Part shown: one piece after another, positions 51,327-59,122 of the stretch | Numbering within the stretch: the first letter of the stretch is position 1 | Layout: the number at the start of each line of letters is the position of its first letter | Made by a program: the position numbers and the translations under genes | The notes under the pieces: generated by a model | What the model was told of the DNA's origin: nothing | The model's database searches: none | Seen by the model: the letters and a program-made list of their open reading frames with translations, nothing else | NCBI GenBank assembly: GCA_020633655.1 | Contig: JACKDF010000010.1 | Location: 62,001 to 126,000, forward strand | Direction of reading: 5' to 3' | Length of the DNA: 64,000 nucleotides | Source: Deferribacteres bacterium | GTDB lineage: Bacteria; Zhuqueibacterota; Zhuqueibacteria; Zhuqueibacterales; Geothermadaptataceae

Positions 51327-51359
51327 AACTTTGCGAAGGTTTGAAACCTTCGCAAAGTT
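51327..51359. promoter_or_regulatory. perfect palindrome between tandem paralogues
   Basis: AACTTTGCGAAGGTTT, one G, then its exact reverse complement AAACCTTCGCAAAGTT. It starts 20 bases upstream of the downstream paralogue's ATG and 12 bases after the upstream paralogue's stop codon. It could attenuate read-through between the two genes or act as a terminator of the first. Confidence 0.5.
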
Positions 51360-51370
51360 TTCTCATGTCA

Positions 51371-53557
51371 TCATCGAATCAAATTCACTTTAATTGTCGA
51401 GAGCGAAACGCTCGTCTTCACCGCGACGAGGTACACCCCGCTCGCGAGATTCACACCGGCAGTATTGCGTCCGTCCCAGACAACCTGTTGATTGACTGTG
51501 CCGAAGGAGCGATCGATGGAATAGGTGCGAATTTTACGGCCTAAAATATCAAAAATGATTATCTCAGCTTTGGTGACGCCTTCTTCTGCTGGCCAGGTGA
51601 TGTGTAACGTTGTTTGTGGATTGAATGGATTCGGATAAGCAGAAAGTGTGAGTTTTTCCGGTAAAATGACTTCGTCCTCCAGTTCCGCAACTGCGGAGGC
51701 AACGGAATCCTTCACGGATAATTTATTGAATGCTATAGTTCCATCCGAACCCGGCAAAACCAGACCGCTGTATGGGGTGAGAATGTGGTGCTGCACCGCT
51801 AAATCTTCAATGAATTTTATGGTATTGTAGGTTTGCGGCTGTTCCAGCAACTCGTTATTGATGTAATCACCATACCAGTAGAATTGCACAAACTGACGGC
51901 ATTCTTCCGGTATTACAGCGGTATTTTCCTGCAGTTCGGCGTTTTTATAAAAGAGCTCCTCATAATAATTTCCGAAATAATCGAGCTCAAACGGCGCTTC
52001 ACCGTCGTACATGCCCATTTGATAGTATCGCGAAAGCTTGTTAAAATTTTTGCGCCCGCGATTCAGATCGATCCGGGAGTAGCTGAAGCCGTCCTGGGGC
52101 ACAGGATCAATTTCCACCGAAGAAGCCAATGGAACCAGGCAATCCAGCATGGCATCCGACCAGTTGTAATCCGCAAAATTATAAAATCCCGCGAAGAAAC
52201 CACCTGAAAGCCGGCTGAGATTTTCATAGAGATACTGGTTGCCGATGTAGTATTTATTATCGATGTAGTTGTAGGGTCCCCAGGTCGCTGCGTCAATAAT
52301 GCGAAATTTAACTTCATTTTGTGCACTGAAATACGTCTGGCTGACGATTTCCATCACCGCACCGGTTGGGTACCCCTGTTCAGTGGCATTGGAAATGACC
52401 CAAATTTCACCGGCTTTATCCTTTTCATTGAGGAATGCCACGGCGTCACGCAGCATGAATGGCAATGTGTTGAGCAAGGGTTGTTTGTTGCGTGCACTTT
52501 GCAACCGCTGTTTGAGATTCGTTGTGGATGCCTGGACGAAGGAAGCGTCAAGGCGTTCTGCCGTAAAACCACTGACAAGAAAAGCGATAGAATCTTTTTC
52601 CGTTATCGCAAGGGGCAGGATTTTATCGAGTAAAGTGTAGACTTTGTCTGCGACGCTGCTGTTCTTGACCAGGTCCGTGCAAATGATGAGGTGGCGCGCA
52701 GGAATGTCCGCATCCTGAAATCCAGGACGCACAGCGAGCTGGTAAAATTGCGCATCATTTGACTTGTACGTCTGGAGAAAGGGCCTATCACTGTTGATAG
52801 GGGCAACACCAATAGTTGCATTATCACTCCAATACCGGTTATTACTTGAAGTCCGGCTGTACCAGAAATCGCCGCTGCGGCTCCAACTGTAACTCAGGTT
52901 GTGAATATTTTGTGGTGTCTTATCAGGATTGTCATAGTCGCTTACGAAGAATTCTGCTTCACTGTGCGAATTGTACTCCGGTGCATTCGGTTGATAAAAT
53001 TGTCCGGTCGGTAAGAGAATACGGCGATTTTCAGCGGCCATCTCGCAGGGCATGAGCCAGGTGATTTTCAGTTCTTTCGACTCATTTCTATCCACAGGTG
53101 AAACGTGCAATTGGTTAAAGGTTGTCAGGTTGCCATTCCATTCCCGGTTGCGGTAGGTACGCAAAAGTGCCGATGGTGTCGAACTCTGGTGTTGCTGGTA
53201 ATCTTCTTCCGCTGTGCTGAGATCAACCATGCTGGCGTTGACAAATTTCTGTTTTGCGGGATCATAAATTGAGAGGCTTGTAATGAGTGCTTCTTCAGGC
53301 AGTTCAAAAGTCCAGATAAACTCGTATTTTCCACTATTGGCATAACGGCCTTGCCAGTCTCTGCCCAGTGTCACTTTCATGTACAGGGTTGTCTCATAAA
53401 ATAAGCCTTGTGCCTTCACGCTTGTAGAGAATTTTTCATATTTTAAATAGGTCCAGCTATAGTAGGAAGTTGACAACCTCCTTGCTTCGAACCAGCCTGC
53501 GTGTAATAGCGAGATGGAGAAAAACAGCAAACTGGCTATGAGTAGCATTTTTTTCAT
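51371..53557 (-). CDS. VIT/VWA-like T9SS-secreted protein, paralogue 2
   Basis: A 728-residue protein with the same architecture as its downstream neighbour: signal peptide (KMLLIASLLFFSISLLHAG), a VIT-like region (YEFIWTFELPEEALITSLSIY near 75-95), a VWA-like region (about 280-470, ARHLIICTDLVKNSSVADKV) without a DxSxS MIDAS, and the T9SS domain (AYPNPFNPQTTLHITWP...IFDILGRKIRTY...ASGVYLVAVK). Both retain the PYSGLVLPG / PYSGFIVLD segment near 600. The two genes are 63 bases apart and likely co-transcribed, with this one first. The pair probably arose by duplication. Confidence 0.8.
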   Translation of the reverse strand: MKKMLLIASLLFFSISLLHAGWFEARRLSTSYYSWTYLKYEKFSTSVKAQGLFYETTLYMKVTLGRDWQGRYANSGKYEFIWTFELPEEALITSLSIYDPAKQKFVNASMVDLSTAEEDYQQHQSSTPSALLRTYRNREWNGNLTTFNQLHVSPVDRNESKELKITWLMPCEMAAENRRILLPTGQFYQPNAPEYNSHSEAEFFVSDYDNPDKTPQNIHNLSYSWSRSGDFWYSRTSSNNRYWSDNATIGVAPINSDRPFLQTYKSNDAQFYQLAVRPGFQDADIPARHLIICTDLVKNSSVADKVYTLLDKILPLAITEKDSIAFLVSGFTAERLDASFVQASTTNLKQRLQSARNKQPLLNTLPFMLRDAVAFLNEKDKAGEIWVISNATEQGYPTGAVMEIVSQTYFSAQNEVKFRIIDAATWGPYNYIDNKYYIGNQYLYENLSRLSGGFFAGFYNFADYNWSDAMLDCLVPLASSVEIDPVPQDGFSYSRIDLNRGRKNFNKLSRYYQMGMYDGEAPFELDYFGNYYEELFYKNAELQENTAVIPEECRQFVQFYWYGDYINNELLEQPQTYNTIKFIEDLAVQHHILTPYSGLVLPGSDGTIAFNKLSVKDSVASAVAELEDEVILPEKLTLSAYPNPFNPQTTLHITWPAEEGVTKAEIIIFDILGRKIRTYSIDRSFGTVNQQVVWDGRNTAGVNLASGVYLVAVKTSVSLSTIKVNLIR

Positions 53558-54274
53558 AGCACCCTCGTAGTTAGGTGAAAGGATTTAAAGTGTCTTGAAT
53601 CTATTGCTAACCCGTTTATTCACGCGTTGTATAGAGTTGCCGATGGGGCTGTGTTAAAACACAATATTTTTGATTCAAACATCAATTTCATAGAGCGAAA
53701 GCGTCCTCGCTGAACAAAATGTACGTTCCACTCGGCGGGACGCCTTCGTTCTATTAATGTTCTGACACAGCCCCAATCTTGGTATTGATGAATAAAACAG
53801 GTTAAATTGGAAAGGACTGATCGATTAAAACTTAAGCTCATCACTGGTAAATCAACCATGAAATTTAAGCAATTCAAATGCCATTAGAAATGGAATTGCA
53901 ATCTCAGCACCGGTATTTATTATTGGGCACTTGATCGGGATTTGAAAAAGTGGAATTCGCACCACCGACTTACCTGCACTGGACACTCACGCCGTTTTAA
54001 TGTGATTGAATGCACTAAACAAAAAATGGAACAGAGTAGGACTTTTCAAAGCCCCGGCTCCTTTCATGAGTCAAAAAATCGCACAAGCAATCGATTTTTT
54101 GAATAATTGAAAGTAACATCCTGGCAAAAATAATCGTATGGCAGAAAGTCGGATAAATTTTTTAACAATTCACGGATTCCAGTGTCTAAAGTTTGTAAAA
54201 TATTTTTAGAAATTTTTCTATTTACAACCAGGCCAAAACTGGAAAGCCCCCCTTTGTAATTGCAGGAGAGTGAG
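53558..54274. other. long intergenic region with a family D element
   Basis: About 700 bases between divergent genes. Only the family D repeat at 53645-53774 is recognisable. The remaining part is AT-rich; a short minus-strand frame overlapping the next gene looks like a shadow. Confidence 0.45.
53645..53774. repeat. family D inverted-repeat element, copy 2
   Basis: Terminal inverted repeats GGGGCTGTGTTAAAAC and GTTCTGACACAGCCCC (two mismatches) bound 130 bases. Its reverse complement aligns with 1012-1139. No clear target-site duplication is visible. Confidence 0.75.
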
Positions 54275-56440
54275 ATGAGAAAAATTGTGTTATTGCTGTT
54301 GCTACCGATGCTGTTATTCGCAAAAAATTCTATAGAAAAAAACTTGCATCTACGAAAATCCAAAATCCCTATCAAGGTAGACGGCATAATTGATCAAGCC
54401 TGGGTTCAGGCCGACTCCATCTCCGATTTTATTCAACATCAGCCCTACAATGGTACAACACCAAAAGAAAAAACCATCGTGAAAGTTTTATCGACGGAAA
54501 CTTCTCTCTTTTGCATGTTTATCTGTTATGACAGCGCGCAAAACGCCACCTACCACACAGGAACCCTGGACAACACAAACGGTGATGGTGTGACCATGAT
54601 GCTGGACACATTTAATGATAAGAAAACCGCCTACAAAATTGGTCTTTCCGCAGGTGGCACGCGAATCGATGCCCGGCTTTTGGACGATGCCCGGAACCGG
54701 GATTACAACTGGGATGGCATTTGGTTCGGTGTATCCAAGCGATATGATTGGGGCTATATAGTCGAGATGGAAATTCCCTACAAATCGATTCAATACGATA
54801 AAAATCTGAGTGAATGGGGGCTCGATTTTGATCGCTGGGTTATGGCAAACAATGAAGATACCTATTGGTGCCATTACGAAGAGAACGAAGGACAACGAAT
54901 TTCAAAATTTGGCAAACTCATTTTTGATGGGTTCAAACCGCAGGTGGCCGGCCTGAATTTGGAAATCTATCCTGTGGGTCTTTTGAAAACGAATTATACG
55001 GGGAACGATAATTATAATATGGACCCTACTGCTGGCCTGGATATCTTTTACAATCCTTCTTCCGCACTCACCTTTCAATTAACAAGCAACCCGGATTTCG
55101 CCCAAATTGAAGCTGATCCGTTCGATTTCAATATCAGTCGTTATGAATCTTATTTTTCCGAAAGACGACCGTTTTTTATTGAAGGACAGGAAGTTTTTAC
55201 ACCTTCCGGCAGGCAAAGGAATAGCGGTTTCTACCGGCCGATGGAGCTTTTTTATCCCCGCAGAATTGGTAAAAAATTACCGGATGGGGGCGAAATTCCA
55301 TTGCAATTGGGCACGCGAGCCTTCGGTCGTTTGAATAGTTGGGAGTACGGTGGATTCATCGCTGCAACCGGCGAGAAAGCATACACGCAAGATGGAGAAA
55401 GATACCTCGAAAAACAGGCCACTTTTGCTTCCGGAAGAATTAAAAAACAACTTTTTGGAAATTCCACTGCCGGTTTATTGTATGTGGGCAAATTTGAAGA
55501 AGGCAACACCTATGGCGTACTCGATGCCGATGGTGCATTTCGTGACGATAATTGGCAATTAGCCTGGCAACTGGCACGTTCAATCAAAAATTCTGAAGGT
55601 GATTATGCTGGTTCGGTGGGACTAACACAATTTGGCGAACGCTGGATTAATATGTTTCGCAGCCGATATGTGGGCAATGAATTTGATATCGACCAAATAG
55701 GCTTTGTTCCGTGGAAGGGTACATGGGAAACGGTCTGGCTCACAGGGCCGCGTTGGCCCTTCGAAAAAAGTGCAATACGCGCGATTTTGATATATTTTGG
55801 ACCCTATAGCAACTACGAAAAAGCGGATGAATACACAGATCGCGGTGGCGTCCTGGGGATTAATTTTAACTTTCGCAAATTTTGGGGATTTGAAATTAAC
55901 TTGGATACCGGCAAGTCACGGGATAACGATCGAACCTACAAAAGTTATTCAGCAAACTTCAGTAGCTGGTTTAGTTGGTCACCACGATGGAATGGTAATT
56001 TGTGGGGTGGTTATTCCCGCTCCTACAATTTCAGTCGTGATTATTTGGCCTACTATTCATGGAGCGGTGCTGAGCTTTCCTGGAATATCTTGAGCACACT
56101 TCGCATCGGCAGTCAAATGAATACATACATCGAAGGTGAACCTGATGGCGGCGTAGTGAATACAGTTTACAATGCGCGTCCTTATTTTTCCTTGACGCCG
56201 GTAAATGATCTCAATATTCGTGTTTATCTCGATGGCGTTTATTATACTGACTCCAGCCAGCTCGAACAATTGATTGGGGGATTTTATTTTGCCTATAATT
56301 TCCGTCCCAAAAGCTGGATCTATTTCGCTTTGAATGAAGTGCAGGACCGGGAAGAGCATTTTGGCATGCACGATCCTCGATCCCTCAATGTAGCAGCGCG
56401 CGCCGCTGTTTTCAAGTTGAAGTATTTATACTATTTTTAA
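54275..56440 (+). CDS. DUF5916 outer-membrane protein with CBM9-like N-terminus
   Basis: From the ATG at 54275 (AGGAG six bases upstream; an in-frame TTG at 54260 is discounted) the protein has 721 residues. A signal peptide is followed by a CBM9-like domain (about 30-200, KIPIKVDGIIDQAWVQAD, then LDTFNDKKTAYKIG and WGYIVEMEIPYKSI). A beta-barrel region follows with SNPDFAQIEADPFDFNISRYE and SERRPFFIEGQEVF, the DUF5916 signature, and ends in an aromatic strand (LKYLYYF). Members are thought to sit in the outer membrane; the ligand is unknown. It is divergent from the T9SS gene pair. Confidence 0.88.
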   Translation: MRKIVLLLLLPMLLFAKNSIEKNLHLRKSKIPIKVDGIIDQAWVQADSISDFIQHQPYNGTTPKEKTIVKVLSTETSLFCMFICYDSAQNATYHTGTLDNTNGDGVTMMLDTFNDKKTAYKIGLSAGGTRIDARLLDDARNRDYNWDGIWFGVSKRYDWGYIVEMEIPYKSIQYDKNLSEWGLDFDRWVMANNEDTYWCHYEENEGQRISKFGKLIFDGFKPQVAGLNLEIYPVGLLKTNYTGNDNYNMDPTAGLDIFYNPSSALTFQLTSNPDFAQIEADPFDFNISRYESYFSERRPFFIEGQEVFTPSGRQRNSGFYRPMELFYPRRIGKKLPDGGEIPLQLGTRAFGRLNSWEYGGFIAATGEKAYTQDGERYLEKQATFASGRIKKQLFGNSTAGLLYVGKFEEGNTYGVLDADGAFRDDNWQLAWQLARSIKNSEGDYAGSVGLTQFGERWINMFRSRYVGNEFDIDQIGFVPWKGTWETVWLTGPRWPFEKSAIRAILIYFGPYSNYEKADEYTDRGGVLGINFNFRKFWGFEINLDTGKSRDNDRTYKSYSANFSSWFSWSPRWNGNLWGGYSRSYNFSRDYLAYYSWSGAELSWNILSTLRIGSQMNTYIEGEPDGGVVNTVYNARPYFSLTPVNDLNIRVYLDGVYYTDSSQLEQLIGGFYFAYNFRPKSWIYFALNEVQDREEHFGMHDPRSLNVAARAAVFKLKYLYYF

Positions 56441-56792
56441 TTGAACAAGGGTATGTTAAAATTTAAATTGCGACTCTGGCGATCAAATTAGTCATGCCGG
56501 TTTGCGTTTTTTGCAATACCGGCATCTCCCGGTATCATCCTGTAATTTAGGATTGCAAGGCACATCAAGCTGTGATGCAATTATTGTGGGATTCCGGTCT
56601 TCTGCTGAGAAGCACAAAAACCGGAATGACTCTTTCGAAAACTCACAATTTAATTTGGCAATTCGTTTACATAAGTCCAGTCACAATCCCCAATTCCTTC
56701 GGGATTATTAATGCCTTGCATTTCCTTTCTCCTTTTCATTCAAAAGTTTTTTTCTACATTTCAATATTCTAATCATATTCCACATATATCAA
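56441..56792. other. intergenic region with family A repeat
   Basis: About 350 bases between the DUF5916 and cytochrome genes. It contains the family A element at 56491-56630; the rest is AT-rich with no recognisable promoter. Confidence 0.45.
56491..56630. repeat. family A inverted-repeat element, copy 3
   Basis: It starts GTCATGCCGGTTTGCG and ends AAAACCGGAATGAC. The start is almost identical to the copy at 2186; the middle differs. It is the same orientation as copy 1. Confidence 0.8.
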
Positions 56793-58628
56793 ATGCAACC
56801 GATGCAAAAAAATCAATTCAGCAACCTACTCATTATTTTTCTCATTTTTTCCTGTGAACAGCCCAGGGAAATGCCCATGGTAAATGGTCAACCGGAAAGT
56901 TGTCTCTTGTGCCATGCCGAAATGCAGGGTTTTGTTACTGGTCATCTTCCTGTGCTTATCGGCTGCAGTGGCTGCCACCTGGGACAACCCACAGAGCGGG
57001 ATAAAAACGATGCCCATGCAAACATGCTGCTCGTTCCCGGAAATATAGCTGAGGCAGAAGAGTCCTGTGGGAATCGTATTTGCCATCCGGATTACGCGAA
57101 ATGGGTGCCCAACACACTGATGAGTACCGGTCGTGGCATCGTGTCAGTAAATCGATTCGTATTCGGTGAGAGTGATTCACCAGATGGTCCCGGGCATCTC
57201 TCGCAACTGGGAAATTCACCAGCGGATAAACATTTACGGCAGCTCTGTGCATCCTGTCACCTGACATTGCCGAAAACGCAACCTTCGCCCATCTCTGAAC
57301 GCTCGCGTGGCGGTGGGTGTACAGCATGCCATTTGCAGTACAGCGATGAAGCAAAAAGCCAATTTCAAAATTATAAAGAGACCGGTGAATTACCCACGCA
57401 ACACCCACAATTGAATGTCCAAATCAGAGATGAGAACTGTTTTGGCTGCCATAGTCGCTCAGCACGAATATCGACTAGTTATGAAGGCTGGCATGAAACA
57501 CTTTTAGCAGTAGAAGATGTGCAACCGGATTCCACCTTTCGCATATTTCAGGATGGCCGTGTATTTTCCCGGCAAGCCCAGGACATTCATTACCAGCGTG
57601 GCATGAGCTGCATCGATTGTCACACCTGGCGTGAGACAATGGGCGATGGCACCCGGTACAATCATCAGGAAGAGCAAATTGAGATCGTGTGTGATGATTG
57701 CCACTTTACCGGAAAACCCAGAACGATTTCGATCGATAGTTTACGACAACATGATTTGCAGGTGCTTGGAAAACGGCGTTGGCAATCGCTGGTGAAAACG
57801 ATGCTGCGATTAAAGAAAAGTGGTTCGCCATTATTGAATTCGTTTATCGATTCAACCGGAACTGCGAAGCTCATTTTGAAAAACAGTGGTGCACTTAGGG
57901 ATTTGCGTCCACCATCTGCTCAATGCGGGACGACTATTCCTGGTCACAACCGTCTTTCTTGCCAAACCTGCCACACTCAGTGGGCTCCGACGTGTATTGC
58001 CTGCCACACCGAGTACGAGCCGCAAAACACCAGTTTTGATCATCTGCAGCAAAAGGATGTGCCCGGCGCATGGATTGAATATGCCGATGGGCAATTACCT
58101 GTTCCTCCGACTTTAGGCGTTCAAAAGGAGGTAATCGAGACTTTTATTCCGGGTATGATCTTGACGATTTCATCGCAGGAAAAAAATCTTGGAAACTCCG
58201 GTGGTGATGAGAAAATATTTCGCCGCATGTACGCCCCAATCAGGGCCCACACTATTGGCATCAAAGCCCGCACATGCGAGTCCTGTCACAACAATCCACG
58301 TGCCCTTGGTTACGGTGAGGGTAAACTCGAATTTTTCACGACATATGCAGGCTATGGAAAATGGGTATTCACGCCAACCTATGCGAATCATCCTGAAGAT
58401 GGCCTACCTGCTGATGCGTGGATTGCTTTTTTGCAGCCAAGTCCAAGCAGTGAAGCAACGCGCAGTGATATTCGCCCGTTTACCATCGTGGAACAGCAAA
58501 AAATTCTTTCAGTTGGTGCTTGTCTGACTTGCCATGAAGGAACAAAACAAAATATAGATCAAATTTACGGAAAGTATTCACAGTCCTTGGATAACTTATC
58601 CGAGAAGTGTTTGCAGGCTGGTTTTTGA
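56793..58628 (+). CDS. multiheme cytochrome c lipoprotein
   Basis: A 611-residue protein with lipobox IFSC near residue 21. It has eleven CXXCH haem-binding motifs (CLLCH, CSGCH, CASCH, CTACH, CFGCH, CIDCH, CDDCH, CQTCH, CIACH, CESCH, CLTCH) plus CGNRICH, a CX4CH variant that could bind a twelfth haem. It would carry electrons in the periplasm or at the outer membrane. Non-haem stretches such as 300-370 may hold an extra fold. I do not recognise a named family (NrfA or Otr motifs are not evident). A SoxA-like function is not supported. It stands alone upstream of the riboswitch. Confidence 0.88.
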   Translation: MQPMQKNQFSNLLIIFLIFSCEQPREMPMVNGQPESCLLCHAEMQGFVTGHLPVLIGCSGCHLGQPTERDKNDAHANMLLVPGNIAEAEESCGNRICHPDYAKWVPNTLMSTGRGIVSVNRFVFGESDSPDGPGHLSQLGNSPADKHLRQLCASCHLTLPKTQPSPISERSRGGGCTACHLQYSDEAKSQFQNYKETGELPTQHPQLNVQIRDENCFGCHSRSARISTSYEGWHETLLAVEDVQPDSTFRIFQDGRVFSRQAQDIHYQRGMSCIDCHTWRETMGDGTRYNHQEEQIEIVCDDCHFTGKPRTISIDSLRQHDLQVLGKRRWQSLVKTMLRLKKSGSPLLNSFIDSTGTAKLILKNSGALRDLRPPSAQCGTTIPGHNRLSCQTCHTQWAPTCIACHTEYEPQNTSFDHLQQKDVPGAWIEYADGQLPVPPTLGVQKEVIETFIPGMILTISSQEKNLGNSGGDEKIFRRMYAPIRAHTIGIKARTCESCHNNPRALGYGEGKLEFFTTYAGYGKWVFTPTYANHPEDGLPADAWIAFLQPSPSSEATRSDIRPFTIVEQQKILSVGACLTCHEGTKQNIDQIYGKYSQSLDNLSEKCLQAGF

Positions 58629-58844
58629 ACGACATCTGATCTTTACTTTTGGAAATCGCTAAATCTTGAATTTGGCAACTTATGTTGCCGTATTTTGCAA
58701 AATTTGGCAAGTTTAGTTGCCAAATTGCTAAAAGCAGAAAAATATAATAGGATGACAAAATAAACAGAATTTTGAAATTCTTAGCACCAACTACCAGTGA
58801 AATTCCCTTGCATTTCCTCCCACGATCCATTATTTTTACACCAA

Positions 58845-58929
58845 TCCGTAGGGGTGTCCCCCTAAAAAAAACGGGACTGAGAACACACCCTTCGAACCTG
58901 AACCGGATGATACCGGCGTAGGAAACGGT
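58845..58929 (+). promoter_or_regulatory. TPP riboswitch (THI element)
   Basis: The conserved core is present: GTAGGGGTG, then ACGGGACTGAGAACACACCC, then TTCGAACCTGAACCGGATGA, TACCGGCGTAGGAAACGG. P1 forms between CCGT at 58846-58849 and ACGG at 58925-58928. It binds thiamine pyrophosphate. It precedes the thiamine operon by about 190 bases, with a terminator between. Confidence 0.96.
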
Positions 58930-58983
58930 TGATTTTTCCCGCTTTCGTGCAGGGAAAGTTCGTACACTTTCATTTCGGATTCG

Positions 58984-59019
58984 AAAGCCGTTTTCCCCTC
59001 GCTGGGAAACGGCTTTTTT
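58984..59019 (+). terminator. riboswitch expression-platform terminator
   Basis: AGCCGTTTTCCC pairs with GGGAAACGGCT across a 6-base loop with one bulged T, followed by TTTTT. Its left arm can instead pair with GGAAACGG at 58921-58928, the 3' strand of P1, which gives a clean anti-terminator. TPP binding should therefore favour termination. Confidence 0.85.
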
Positions 59020-59122
59020 CGTTTTAAATCATTTCGGTGTCAAAATCGTTTGATAAAATGAAAAAAAATCTGAAGGGTTTCGAACCCTGTCAGCGTTGAC
59101 ACGACTCAAAAAGGATGAAGAA

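Noticed and set aside
54064..54387. 107-codon minus-strand frame before and within the DUF5916 gene
   Set aside because: It overlaps the start of a well-supported plus-strand gene and has no Shine-Dalgarno sequence or family match.
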